Part shown: one piece after another, positions 45,842 to 57,240 of the stretch
Position numbering within the stretch: the first letter of the stretch is position 1
Layout: each line of letters opens with the position of its first letter
Assembly: GCA_916700875.1 (NCBI GenBank)
Contig: CAKAKS010000067.1
Coordinates: forward strand, 3,164,909 to 3,228,908
DNA length: 64,000 nucleotides
Direction: 5' to 3'
Origin: Sebastes aleutianus
Lineage: Eukaryota; Chordata; Actinopteri; Perciformes; Sebastidae
Made by a program: the position numbers and the translations under genes
The notes under the pieces: generated by a model
Seen by the model: only the letters and a program-made list of their open reading frames with translations
The model's database searches: none
Told to the model about the DNA's origin: nothing

Positions 45842-47170
45842 AGAGGTTGCCTCCAGCCCACAGACACCCTAAGAATGTTCAGAATCATCCAATATGGAGG
45901 AAAGTTACTGGGCTGTTTTATCCCTACAGTATATTTTGTCTACCGCCTGTAGCCTGTCCCAGCCTCTTCAATGATGACTGCATGGTCTCTGTATCATTGA
46001 AACAAAAGAGTTGATCATTTCATAGTTTCTTACAGTGAAGTGAGATACTGTGGAGAGACAGTAAATTTGGTTTAAAAGCAAATCATTTGATCGTTTTATT
46101 ATCGTCCCATGATTTAATGATGGAAATCTACAGCATCAAAGGGAAAGGTGTGTGCGCCGCTGATGGAGAAGATGAGGACAAACTCCTCAAACAAAAGGGT
46201 TGTTTCAAGGCAGAAAAGCCATAATTGCACGATTTTATTGATTCTTCACAACATAATGAGCTATGATGAAACGAAGACTTAACACTGTGATATTTCTGTA
46301 GACACAGCAACCAAGAAACAAAAAACTTCACAGAGATAGCTTAGCTGTTTCAAGCCATGAAACAATTATGATTTTATTGCTTCTACACGACGTACTGTAA
46401 TGAGAATCTTCTTGTGACGGCAGCAAAGCCCAGAACTACACAGAAACAATCTGTTTTCTGTTTCGAGCGGTGGCGTTTAGACGACGGTGGCTGCAACTAA
46501 ACAGCACTCTCTGTTTACGAGCTCATTTCGTCGTGACAAGAAAGATTTTTCTCTTGTTCTCTCCATCAATGCAGATTGGTTCAGACAAAGAAATATCAAG
46601 GACGTTTCTGAAAACCCCTTTTTCTGTCATTTGTGTGAACAGCTGAAGCTCACGTCAACACAGAAACGTAAGACTCTTCAAACATTCACTCCTGAAGAAG
46701 AAACCGGTGCAATACAGAGAAAATGAGGTGTATGCCATCAGCCTTTCATCATCTTGGAATTAGATGCAGTCGAATATGTGTGGGAAGGTGATCAATAGAC
46801 GTGATTATAGAAGTGTGATTAGCATTGTACATCAAGGCTTCACAGCTCTGGATTAGCTTTAATGCAACTGATCTATGGTGGTATGGAACAAATGTGAAGA
46901 TTATTAAAACCTACAGGGACTAGACATAACACATAATGACTGACTTCAAACCTACAAAGATGTTTTCAGTCTTTACAAAGAGATGTGCTGAACAAATGAG
47001 TAAATACAGAGGACAACACATGAATGACAGGAAGACAACAATTAACCCTCCAAATCCTGCAGGAACACAAAAAGTCTGTGTGCCTGTTATCAGAAATAGA
47101 CATCCATCAATAAACTGCACTGTTAAATGTTGGAGACGCCTTATTAGTCAATAAAACTGATGAGGACTAT
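45842..47170. other. Unique noncoding DNA, no gene seen
   Basis: A diverged direct repeat links about 46200-46262 and 46347-46405 ('gattttattgattcttcac' versus 'gattttattgcttctacac'). The 79-codon frame at 46487-46726 has a basic C-terminus but no recognisable domain; I do not call it a gene. Confidence 0.45.
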
Positions 47171-47375
47171 TAGGCCCTGTTCAGACCTGGTATTAACATG
47201 CGTCCTCAATGATCTGATGACAAGTGGACAGCTCTAAGTACAGGTGTGAACGCACTCAAGATGCATTGAGGACGCATTGAGATCGGATCTTTCAGACCAC
47301 ATTCAGAGGAGGTCTGGGCCACATATGACCACATCCTTTTAGCAGTGTGTAGGTGAATGTGTCTTGTGACATGAA
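47171..47375 (+). mobile_element. Partial MITE (GGCCCTGTTCAGACC end)
   Basis: TAGGCCCTGTTCAGACCTGG and 'tggacagctctaagtacagg' match a common fish MITE start as I remember it. The inverted right end is absent, so the copy is truncated. Confidence 0.55.
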
Positions 47376-47980
47376 TTCTCTGAGGTCTTACTTATCCATA
47401 GAGACCAAGCTATTCTTGATTTATTTTGGGTATGTCTGTCTAGGAGAAACACACCTTCCAACACCCCTAGGGCTTAAGAGGTTAAGATGAATATTTAACT
47501 GTATCAGTTCTAGTCCAACTTTGAATTGAATTATTTTGGATACGAGGAGGCACTGCCATGTGTCAGGAAGAAAGTGCATACATATCTTGTTTCTTCAGGA
47601 GAATTGTGCAAATCGTGTTTCTATAATTATTTTATCCATCCCTAGCTCCTTTGTGTCCACTGCACTATTTCTGTTCCCAGTGTCTTTATGTTGCGTGTCC
47701 ACCGTGTAATTCTCCCACGTTTCATGCAGATTTCATGTGTTTCTTGAGACCGCTATAAAATGAAAACAGAACCAAGAGCAAAACATATAAGAAATACAGA
47801 CGAAAATTGACAGATTACCTTGAAAATATTTGTCAGACAAAATGTGGTGGCAAAACTGACATCTACATTTTTCAACTTTTTGTCATTGACTTCATTCAGC
47901 TTGCACGGTGCTTTTAGGTGAGAAAAATAGCTCAGTACAAGCAAATATTGAGCCTTAGGAAGAAGAAAAGCAGCCAGAAG
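47376..47980. other. Unique noncoding DNA, no gene seen
   Basis: No coding frame or recognised repeat. Confidence 0.45.
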
Positions 47981-48170
47981 GCAAGTCAAGGCAGGTCAAG
48001 TTTATTTGTATAGCTAGTTTCAGTAAAGCAATTTAAAGTGCTTCACACAACGCATAAAAGCCATTAAGACGAGATCAAAAAGGAACGCGGGACATTATAA
48101 AAAAGATATATCAAGCTCATTTGAAAAGAGTAAATAAAAAATAACATCACAGTGTAGTGCAAGTTGACTA
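47981..48170 (-). mobile_element. LINE 3' end fragment
   Basis: 'aagtcaaggcaggtcaag' then 'tttatttgtatagctagttt' and 'aatttaaagtgcttcacac' is the reverse complement of a LINE 3' end ending in short CTTGAC/CTTGCC units, a form common in fish genomes. Only the tail region is present. Confidence 0.6.
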
Positions 48171-48197
48171 TGACCCCAACTTCTACAAGTACTGTAA

Positions 48198-48715
48198 AGT
48201 CGGGTTTCCACCAAGAAGTCCAGTTCAGTTCGTTACACATTAGAATTTTTGCGTTTCCATCAGCAAAAGTTGTGGATGGTACCTGTAACTTTTTTTAGTA
48301 CCACCTTGGTCAAGGCTCCAAGTGAGGAGCTGAGCCGACACAGAAGGTGGAGTTAAAACACTGCAGACCACTGATTGGTGAGAGAGAATCGTCACTAGCG
48401 CGACACGGGACAATGTGCACAATCCCCCCGTTTTTAGATAGCCAAGCTACCGTCAATAGCAACACAGTTTTTTTTTATTCACTCGACCCAGATTTAAAAA
48501 AAAAAACGTCAGCTCGCAAAACTACGCGGTACAACTGATGAAGTGTAAATCCGCTGTTTGATTGCCGACGTGGCGTCGCTACGGCGATCAGCTGAGAATC
48601 ACACCTACACTGAGGGGGGTACTATTTACAGTGGAAAACGAATAGAGAAAAAGGACCTGGTACTAAAAAGTGAGTTGAATCGAGCAGAGCCATACCGTGG
48701 AATGGAAAAACGGCT
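48198..48715. mobile_element. MITE, about 520 bp
   Basis: The left end AGTCGGGTTTCCACCAAG pairs imperfectly with GTGGAATGGAAAAACGGCT on the right. 'ggtggagttaaaacactgca' and 'accactgattggtgagagag' are interior phrases I know from a fish MITE family. An A-tract lies at about 48495-48507. Confidence 0.65.
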
Positions 48716-50132
48716 TGTGTGTAGTAAGTACAAAAAAATAAGAAAAAAACAACTCATTGGGGAGGTGAATGATGGATGTGATGAGGACAGCATCTTCTGA
48801 CAAGCTTGTTGCCAGTTTCCAGCTGTTTATTTCAGCTGTCTACTTTTCGTAGCACGTCATTATTCAGTTAAATACTTTATAGCCAAATGTCCCTGAAAAT
48901 CACATTAAAAAGGAGAACTTCAGGTATTTTATTTATTATCCAGGCAGTGCGGTGTGTAAAAGGTGGTGGCAGATGTATAAGAGGAAAAGGGGTCATTGAT
49001 GGTCCAGCCATGCATTGCAACAATGCATCATGGGATATGTTCACAGATCTAGTATTATTAACTTGTAACTGCAAAGCCTCGGAGACAGACAGAGGATTGT
49101 TCCTCCCGGTGTGCAACCTTGTCTCACTTCACATCCTGACACTTGTCTCTTTACACCCACATGGCCTCGGGCTGGACACTTCAGACTGAGCAGACAGCCG
49201 TGTGTGTGTGTGTGTGTGTGTGTGTGATTAGAATAGTAAATGAGGTCAATGGCAGTGCACACCTGACCTCCGTACAGCTGAGCCTTGTACAATATCATGG
49301 TACCCTGTGCTGTTATATAATGCTAAATGAGTGACTGCAGTTATTACACCAGTCCACCAGAGACATGCAGGACTGATATGTTTCTCCTGGCCTGATGTTT
49401 ATTTTTCCCCTTGATGTATGTTTGTGCCGTGGGCAATATAAACAGGCAGTCATCAGAAATGTTATGGACAACAAAATATGAAAACATATAAAACCCAAAA
49501 TATATCCATGAAAAGGCAAAGACCCAGCAAAGAATAAGTGTTGAAAATGTTGTAGCTGCATCAACAAGCTGCTTGCAGTGTGAACCAATAGCCATAGAAA
49601 AGAAGGGCTGGCAGTTTAAAGTGTACAACATAAAGTTCTGCTCAACTCAAAAGGATCATTTCGTTTTTTTATTAGAACTTGGGCCTTTTTTTCATAGTGT
49701 TAGCCGTCATTACAATCAGTAATAAAACATTGTACTTAGCAAAGTAACTGCTGTGATCCGGGAACATGATGTGACTAAAAACAAATCTGATAGGACAAGA
49801 AGCATGAGCAGTCAGACTCAGACTAACCCAAACAACAGCTTATCCAGATTATTTTAACCGCTTTTATTTTGAGGTAAAACTGAAAGTGAAAGCACTAAAA
49901 TGTCAGTAATATACCCTCATCAGGTATGCTAAGTACAGTAGACTAAAGTTGAAGCAGGAAGTCTGTATACTGTATTGTTGGATGTTCACAGTATACAGGG
50001 TAATCATTTTACTGTTTGGCTTCATTTTCTATCCCAAATAAATCTGTCTATTGTTAATAATAATGTTAATAATGTCTATTATTAATTTTAAGCCACTGCT
50101 AAAAACAAAAATATGGTCCTCTCTCTAGGTTC
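48716..50132. other. Unique noncoding DNA with a TG repeat
   Basis: A (TG)n tract at 49200-49227 and a short perfect dyad around 49012-49030 (ATGCATTG, CAA, CAATGCAT). 49330-49650 is repeat-poor and may be conserved. No gene is supported. Confidence 0.45.
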
Positions 50133-50505
50133 ATGGTGGAGAGGAGGTCGTGTTGCTCGGGCTCTATCTATCTTGACGTGGAGAGGAGGTCGTGTTGCTC
50201 TGGTTCTATCAATCTGGCGTGGAGAGGAGGTTGCATTGCACTGGTTCTACCTAAATGGCGTGGAGAGGAGGTCGTGTTGCTCTGGTTCTACCTAAATGGC
50301 GGGGAGAGGAGGTTGTGTTGCCAAGGCTCTATCTGGTTGGCGTGGAGAGGAGGTCATGTTGCCCTGGCTCTACCGGTTTGGCGTGGAGAGGAGGTCTTGT
50401 TGCTCTGGCTCTACCGGTTTGGCGTGGAGAGGAGGTCGTGTTGCTCTGGCTCTACCTGTTTGGCGTGGAGAGGAGGTCGTGTTGCTCTGGCTCTACCGGT
50501 TTGGC
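50133..50505 (+). repeat. 41-bp minisatellite, 9 units
   Basis: Units begin at about 50133, 50175, 50216, 50257, 50298, 50339, 50380, 50421 and 50462. Each starts GGCGTGGAGAGGAGGTC and continues 'gtgttgctctggctctac'. Because 41 is not a multiple of three and the unit has few stops, all three forward frames stay open across it; the predicted peptides are repeats of the same 41-residue cycle and not evidence of a protein. Confidence 0.9.
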
Positions 50506-50851
50506 GACGCCTGGAAGCTGCTTGACATCCTCCATGATCCACCTTCTCACTTATATTCACATTATACATATTAATCTTTTTCATGGATTGTCTATGTTGT
50601 ATTTTCATTATGTTATTACTCTGTACAGACATCTATTGCACATCTGTCCATCCTGGAAGGGGGATCCCTCCTCTGTTGCTCTTCCTGAGGTTTCTTTCAT
50701 TTTTTTCCCTGTTAAAAGGTTTTTTTTGGTTAAGTGTTTCCTTATTGGATGAGAGGGTCACACTGTCAAGGACAGAGGGTGTCGTATCCTGTACAGATTG
50801 TAAAGCCCCCCGAGGCAAATTTGTGATTTGTGATTTTGACTTGACTTGTCT
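50506..50851 (+). mobile_element. LINE-type 3' end
   Basis: 'acatctattgcacatctgtc', 'gggatccctcctctgttgct', 'ctgaggtttctttcattttt' and 'gattgtaaagccccccgagg' appear in the order of an abundant fish repeat 3' end, which finishes with 'tttgacttgacttg', short TTGAC units. No ORF remains. Class uncertain (LINE favoured by the tail). Confidence 0.65.
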
Positions 50852-50941
50852 ATATCTTGGTTTTAAACCTGTCTGATCTCCCTCCGTTGGGAATTCTTAG
50901 AGATTTACTTGGTGAGTACAATGTTATTATGATAGGAATGA

Positions 50942-50975
50942 TGGACAACACCATGTATTTCCATGGTGTTGTCCA
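50942..50975. other. Perfect 14-bp hairpin
   Basis: Left arm TGGACAACACCATG (50942-50955), loop TATTTC, right arm CATGGTGTTGTCCA (50962-50975). It has no poly-T tract or transposon context. Confidence 0.8.
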
Positions 50976-51651
50976 ACCCTCAAGGTATAATAAACCGGAA
51001 TTACTGCTACTAAATCAGTGTGCAAGGCATACTGAACTGTAGGTAACCGTAGCAACAATCATGTTACATCATGCTATGTTATCGGTTATCTTTCGCTGAT
51101 GAAATTAATCTGTGTTAAACTCACTATAAACAAACTCAAACCATTTTTTCTCTTGCAGAGTAGCCGTGGTATAAGCACAGTAATGCACTCGGACGTGTCC
51201 TGATAATGAAATAATGTACAAGTTGGATTCTAACAACTCCACCTGTTCTATTGTTTTCTCGAGATGGGACCCTTCATTGTGCATTATTGACAACTTAAAG
51301 TATACCTTTTCTCTAAATAAATGTATCATGTATATGTCACCATCAGGCAGCGGTGGAAATTCTACATCACTGATTCAAATCATTTCAGTTCCGCTCCAGG
51401 CTTTGTAGTATCTGAATATAGAGTTTGTTTATTGTTTTCTTAAAGCTACAGTAAGCAAATGCAATCAGAGTTTAATAATGGCATCATGAGTTATGGTCCT
51501 CCTCTCTTCAGTTTAGTATGGGATTCTGACTAAATTCAATCTGTTTGTAAACTTTAAGCTCGTTCAAACAGCTTACAAACTCAAATAACATATGTTGAGT
51601 TCAATACAAAAATAGGTCTATAAAAGTTACCAGCTCTTCAACCAGTCATCA
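50976..51651. other. Unique noncoding DNA, no gene seen
   Basis: No coding frame or recognised repeat, except TTAAAGCTACAGTAAGC at about 51442, which resembles a MITE end without a partner. Confidence 0.4.
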
Positions 51652-52140
51652 CATGAGTCCAAAGTGTCCAAGTGTCTGCTCTCCCTGGGACGGTTGGGAC
51701 AGTATTGTTCCTACCTCGTTATAAACCAACAAAAAGCAGACAAAAACAAGACAAATACTGTCCCTCAATGAATAAGAGCCACGAGAAGTTACTGAGTGAA
51801 TGTTTACTCAAGTGGCAGCCAGTCAGTTACCCTTTTTGCCAAATTTCATATCAGTAATTTATGAAAATATAATGATTTTAATTTTTTTTTTTCAATTTAA
51901 ATGATTACGGGGGTTTTTTTTGTTGCCCAGAACAAGGTGTCCCAACCGTCCTGGGGAGGCAGAATTTTGTACATTTAATTAAATTGTACTTTTCACATTT
52001 GGGTTGGGCTCTAAAAAACTTGATAAATTGTTAGCGAATAACTGTATCTGTTGTAGGATCAAATTCTTTTCATTACTGTTCAAGTATTCTGTGAGTAATG
52101 AGAGGTTATTTGGTGTCGATACAAAAGTGTCCCAACCGAC
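51652..52140 (-). mobile_element. Non-autonomous element R4, copy 1
   Basis: Inverted homologue of 57561-58131. It shares 'gtctgctctccctgggacgg', 'tgtcccaaccgtcctgggg' and ends 'aagtgtcccaaccgac'. Repeated 'tcccaaccg' words are typical of this family. It is truncated at the left. Confidence 0.75.
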
Positions 52141-52408
52141 AGCTGAGCTGTCATTGGAATTTCATTTTTTTTCGTCCCCAGTGAGAGGAACTTTAAAGCA
52201 GCAAGTTATAAATCTGATCAGTTACATTAAAGATTCCCTTTGCACTTTTCAGCTTAAAGGTTCAGTACTGATCAACTGTAGTTTTGGGTCAAAAACGTAA
52301 ACTCCCAAATGTAACTTATTTTTCATGAGTTAAATCAAAGAGTGTAGAAGCAAGGAGACGAAACTCCGGTGCTTTTTTGAGAAGAGCCGCTAGATGGCGC
52401 TGCGGTAG

Positions 52409-53470
52409 CGCTGCCGCCATTTTGGACTGAAAATGCCAATGAGTCTGTGGCCATGGATGTATAAATACACGTCTGTAAATCAGAGGATACTTTTTTTTAG
52501 GTAAATCAACTCCCCAGTACGTACACTTGAATAGCCCTCATTTAAATCATTATGTCCTAAAAGTTGTAAAATGAACTAACAGCTGAATCCAGAGTTATTT
52601 TCCTCGGCATAATGAACGTGCATCAGACCCACGGGACTGCACCGCCCTGCACGCTCATATGACATATCGGGTTCTGCCAGCTTCCTGCTAGCTGTATGCG
52701 GCTGTAATAATGGATATACAGTATTGGCTGTAATTCAGCACTTTTATTATCTTATAATACACCCATGGGCTGTACGCTGTAAGCCTGTACCGTGGTGGAT
52801 GTATTAACGTTTCTGTTCCCAAACAACCAGCTATCGGCCAGTAGCTAGTAGTGCTAGTAGCATGACATACACAGAGTTTAATGGAGTTGTAAGCTATTTA
52901 CTAACACGCAGGACAAAAGCACAGGACACAACCTCTTCTACATCCATGGTCTGTGGTCTACTGGACCCTCTTCTACATCCATGGTCTGTGGTCTACTGGA
53001 CCCTCTTCTACATCCATGGTCTGTGGTCTATTGGACCCTCTTCTACATCCATGGTCTGTGGTCTACGGGACCCTCTTCTACATCCATGGTCTGTGGTCTA
53101 CTGGACCCTCTTCTACATCCATGGCCTGTGGTCTGTTGGACTCCATTTTGGATCCTTGACATGAAAAGGTTTGAGATTGGTCTCAAAATCTGTGTGCTGG
53201 ATTTTTCTAACTTCAATTTATGTCCATCGCTCACTTTGTGCTCCTGTGGGAACCGGCAAAACAGTTTAATAAATAAATAAGTAAGTAAGTAAATAATTAT
53301 AATAGAATGTATATTTATCATATTTTTATCGTTCAACACATGCCATTTCGGTAGAGACATTAAATATTAGAATAGAAAAAAGTTATTAAGATTTACTTTT
53401 GTACGGCACGTTGTAGGCGGACGTTTTACTGTCGTCCGGTAGTCGCTTTCAGTCCAAAATGGCGGAAGCG
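52409..53470. mobile_element. Candidate element with 24-bp inverted ends
   Basis: 52409-52432 and 53447-53470 are inverted repeats matching at 22 of 24 positions, centred on GCCATTTTGGACTGAAA. The enclosed DNA contains a 35-bp minisatellite and no transposase. No target duplication was found, so it could also be two independent insertions. Confidence 0.45.
52933..53150 (+). repeat. 35-bp minisatellite, about 6 units
   Basis: Units at about 52933, 52968, 53003, 53038, 53073 and 53108 read CTCTTCTACATCCATGGTC then 'tgtggtctactggacc'. All three forward frames stay open, which explains the 68-100-codon frames. Each unit holds a RUNX-like TGTGGT core. Confidence 0.9.
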
Positions 53471-53979
53471 TAGCTCTGCTGCTTGGCGCTGATGTTGCAA
53501 TTGAACGACCAATTGACTCTCACTTCTTCCTATCAATATACATTCTTTGGTTCATTTACTTTCCACTTATAAAAGACCTTTAAACCTTCAATTAAATTTA
53601 AAAAATAAAAAATGTGATTTTCACCCAACCACATTAGTATCTGCTGTAAGTTATGTCTTTCACCATCTCTCCAGACTGTGAAACCTCTTGCTGTTCTTGT
53701 TTGGGTCTGTACTTTTTTATAAGTTATCGTCTCAGCACCAACGACACCAACAGAGAATGTTGTTCATTTAATGTTTATATTTTTTGTAGCTGCTGACTGA
53801 AGTGAATTTAAATCTGATACGAGATCAGATCACTGGAGATATCGCATCCCTTTCATCTTAAGCTCAATAAAGAGGTTATTCACCCCCTCCTGCGTTCACC
53901 AGCCAAAAGCCAAATACATGTTGGGCTAAAAACTCCATTAAAAAAAAGTGTAAAGAAACCCTAATTTGAAGTGAAAAAA
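53471..53979. other. Unique noncoding DNA, no gene seen
   Basis: AT-rich, no recognised feature. Confidence 0.45.
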
Positions 53980-54400
53980 AAGTGGGGGAGGGCAGATGGA
54001 CTTCAAGGCTGTCTTGGCTTCTCCATTCAGTCCCGTTGGCAGCTAACAGGGTAGAGTAATTGGGATATGGATAAGACAGTGATCAAACGAAACCTTCACA
54101 CCTCCATCACACTTAATGAAAGCTCAACAAGCAAACACAACTGCCAAGTGCTTTGTTGTAGTCCCTCGCCTGCACGAGTATATGTGTTTGAATGTGTCTG
54201 CATGCCTGTATTTGTTTGTATGTGTGTCTGAGTGTAGCTGCACATATCTGCCGTGTTTGCTTATGTTATTTTTAAGGCAATTATTTTGGTTTTTGGCCGC
54301 GTCAGTCAATCCGGCATTATCCGGTCTGACACGATGCGCATTCAGATAAGTCGTCTAATGGCACAGATATAATAAGTCAACACTGAGACAAATTTTCTCC
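53980..54400. promoter_or_regulatory. Candidate conserved noncoding stretch
   Basis: Repeat-poor words such as 'gagtaattgggatatggata' and 'gccgcgtcagtcaatccggc', with a TG-rich centre (54180-54235). Evidence is texture only. Confidence 0.3.
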
Positions 54401-54981
54401 CTGTGTGTGTTTGCTCCATTTTTTTTTAGGCAATATAATGCCTCTGGAGTATTGAATTCAATTATCTACAAAATTACTGAAGAAAACAAAATTCACAATG
54501 TGTGGATTTCATGGAAAAGTAATTATTTTTGTCTCTCGGGAGTTTAGACAAAGAGCAGATTCCTCAGCATCGTTCTAACACAGTTACTGCTGCTGTGTGC
54601 CTGGAGAGATTGGAAGTAGATGTAGGAAATGGGGTTGAAAACGTTGTTGACTGTGGATTACCCAAACCCCAGTTTGTGCCTATCATGTAAACATTGTTTT
54701 TACATTTGTGTTTATTTTTACATTAGAGTTCCTTGCCTTCAAGTGACAAAATATGAGCCAATGTCGTCCTTAATTATATTTTAACAAGTAGGCGATTTGA
54801 AGGGGGAATGCCTCTTGTTAGCAAAATGACCAAAATGACCATGCCTCATGTTAACCTGCCACTCACACCGCTCCATCCCATAGTAGCAGAGACACTGCAG
54901 GGGCTGAAGAGCTGTTTAGTTGAATATGTTAGTCAGACGAAGGATCAATGAGTCAGGCAGACTCTTGACTGAGGTTTGTGC
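54401..54981. other. Unique noncoding DNA before the minisatellite
   Basis: No coding frame. It includes a short direct repeat ('caaaatgac' twice at 54823-54841). Confidence 0.4.
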
Positions 54982-55500
54982 AAGTTAGAATGTATGGCCC
55001 CAACCATGGCTCTATCAGTGAGTTAGAATCTATGGCCCAGACCATGGCTCTGAAATATCAGTAAGTTAGAATCTATGGCCCCGACCATGGCTCTGAATTA
55101 TCAGTAAATTAGAATCTATGGCCCTGACCACGGCTCTGAAATATCAGTAAGTTATAGAATCTATGGCCCCGACCATGGCTCTGAAATATCAGTAAGTTAG
55201 AATCTATGGCCCCGACCATGGCTCTGAAATATCAGTAAGTTAGAATCTATGGCCCCGACCATGGCTCTGAAATAGTAAGTTAGAATCTATCGCCCCGACA
55301 ATGGCTCTGAAATATCAGTAAGTTAGAATCTATGGCCCCGACCATGACTCTGAAATATCAGTAAGTTAGAATCTATGGCCCCGACCATGGCTCTGAAATA
55401 TCAGTCAATCAAAATCTATTGCCCTGACCATGGCTCTGAAATATCAGTAAGTTATAGAATCTATGGCCCCGACCATGGCTCTGAAATATCAGTAGCCTAA
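54982..55500. repeat. 43-bp minisatellite with RE1-like units, 12 copies
   Basis: Twelve units read GAATCTATGGCCCCGACCAT then 'ggctctgaaatatcagtaagtta'. On the minus strand each unit gives half-sites TTCAGAGCC and GGTCGGGGCC separated by AT: 15 of 21 matches to the RE1/NRSE consensus, in register and with canonical spacing. Units 4 and 11 share a 45-bp variant ('gttata' junction and 'ccctgacca'). A near-canonical RE1 follows at 55526-55546 in a stretch that aligns to the unit. Confidence 0.9.
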
Positions 55501-55525
55501 CTGTGCTGTGTATTGGTAAATCCAC

Positions 55526-55546
55526 GGCGCTGTCCATAGTGCTGAA
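55526..55546 (-). promoter_or_regulatory. Near-canonical RE1/NRSE (REST site)
   Basis: On the minus strand the half-sites are TTCAGCAC and GGACAGCGCC with a 3-base spacer TAT. Only one or two positions depart from TTCAGCACC-NN-GGACAGCGCC (19 of 21 to the commonest form). REST binds such sites with its zinc fingers to silence neuronal genes outside neurons. Neighbouring bases align with the minisatellite unit. Binding is not shown. Confidence 0.7.
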
Positions 55547-56809
55547 GTAGCAGACGGATTTAAAATTGTTATTTTTTAATCTTGGATCTATAATTATCTC
55601 TAAACTAATTTATATAGCTATATAGCATTCTGTAAAAAATACAGAAGCAAAAGAGTTGTTCATGGGGCAGTTCGCTGGTCGTGAGTGAAGGACACAACCC
55701 GCCCCCCCTCTTAAAAGTTAACAAATCACCTACTGATTGTAAATGTAAGTTACACTTTGACAACAGTTACAAAATATTTTACAGACAGTTTTAAGCCCTT
55801 TGAGCTCCAATTATTTATTTTTTTCTGGATCACATTAATTCACATAATGTAAAAAGAGGTTGTTCCTAATGACAAAGCCCATGTCCCACCCAACTCTACG
55901 GACCGTTTTATCTCATTGTTTTGGTTTTATGGCACATTTACATACAAACACATACATTATACATTACTGTATATTTTTTCAGTTTTCAGCAGCAGCCAGC
56001 AGGTGTTTCTAGCAAAAAGTTCAGATTTGCTACTTTCCTTGCAGCAAACAGCAGACAAAAATAGCAGTAACTAACATCTAGTAGCTAAAGAGATATATAT
56101 TTCTCAGGAGTTGTTGGAGACCAAACCTGAGCTAAAAAGAGAGTAAATATTGGGCTTACATTCATCAGGTGGACAGAAAAACAATCTCCAAATTAATGCT
56201 AATGTTGCTCAGTTTCTGCTAGATGTGTAAAAAGGTGTTTGCAAAAATGCCATAACAAGTTTAAAATGCAATAATAGATCAGTGATTTGTTTTTTTCAGG
56301 TTCATGTAAAGTTCCTTTGCCTTCCACAGGCTCAAATCAAACTGCTAAACATTTTGTCTGGTGAACCGTAAAGGGGATTTTAAACTCATTTCACAAGGTG
56401 CAACATTTTTCTTTCAGCTAAAACAAATAGGTGATATATTTCCTTGTTCCTTTTTTACAAGGCAACATAAATGTAAATATTTTATAATGTATGAAAATAG
56501 AAAGTAATAGAAAGTATAGTTAAGTATAAATACGGTAAATTAACCAGATTAGAAAAATGATATCTTTGGTGAAGCGTACATGTTCGAGCAAGAAGATGTT
56601 TCACTTTCACTGGTTGAAGGAGTAGAGTTTCTTCTTACAAATGGGGTTACAAAACTGATGTTACTGTGCACTGGACGTATTTTTAGTTATAGCAGGAAAG
56701 ATTTTAGAATGGAAGGATTTTCAAAAGTTAGTTTTAGTTTAGACAAACAGTGGCTTGTGTCTGTGACTTGAATATAATCACCACTTCACAAATGTAGGAG
56801 GAACAGAAA
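55547..56809. other. Noncoding DNA with an H-repeat fragment
   Basis: About 55985-56150 carries repeat H on the minus strand ('ctcaggagttgttggagacc', 'gcaaacagcagacaaaaata'). The rest is AT-rich. The 63-codon frame at 56580-56771 is unrecognised. Confidence 0.5.
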
Positions 56810-57240
56810 AGGGCCAGATTATCTCTTGTTCGTGTGTTTCTTGACTCATTGACCTGCGTCTCTCGGCAACACAGCTCCATCAGCGCTGCTCCGGAGGGAC
56901 TAAAGGCGGTAATAACCAGCGTGATGCTGCAGCTGTCACACTGTATCTGTGTGCTTGTTTGTGTGCTTTCGGTACGTATTAATCTGTATGTTTGTCTCTG
57001 CATGCCTGATCTCACACTTGGGCGACACGGCGAAACGCTTTCTGTCACACACAGTTCGGGCATTAAGTCTTTCCTGCTGCACTGCACCGCCATCTGTTTC
57101 CCAACTCGCTCCCAGTGTCGACATGTGTTCAAGTGTCACATACTGTCGCTCCTGCAGTCACAATGTCTCCCAACTCCCCAGCCTGTGGAGGAAGCAGTGT
57201 GGAAGATATGACAATAAGCTCTCGTTAGGAATTGGATGAG
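56810..57240. promoter_or_regulatory. Candidate conserved noncoding stretch
   Basis: GC-balanced, repeat-poor ('aaggcggtaataaccagcgt', 'ggcgacacggcgaaacgctt') with long overlapping frames on both strands (132 codons minus, 125 codons plus) and no domain in either. It could also be an unrecognised old repeat. Confidence 0.3.

Noticed and set aside
46487..46726. 79-codon frame with basic C-terminus
   Set aside because: No recognisable domain or splice context and no upstream promoter features; likely chance.
50255..50752. 165-codon plus-strand frame
   Set aside because: It runs through the 41-bp minisatellite and into a LINE 3' end; repetition explains the absence of stops.
51442..51460. MITE terminus TTAAAGCTACAGTAAGC
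   Set aside because: No inverted partner or target duplication was found within reach.
52933..53150. RE1-like similarity in the 35-bp minisatellite unit
   Set aside because: A match needs an inserted base and reaches only about 13 of 21 positions, so it is not claimed.
52862..53164. 100-codon plus-strand frame
   Set aside because: It is the 35-bp minisatellite read in one of three open frames.
53728..53750. RE1 left half TCAGCACC
   Set aside because: The right half-site does not follow; total match is too low.
54982..55500. CRISPR-like array
   Set aside because: Units are contiguous with no unique spacers; it is a minisatellite in a vertebrate genome. The same holds for the arrays at 50.1, 52.9 and 61.0 kb.
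56734..57211. Long frames on both strands (132 and 125 codons)
   Set aside because: Two antisense frames without recognisable domains; neither shows coding bias I can support.
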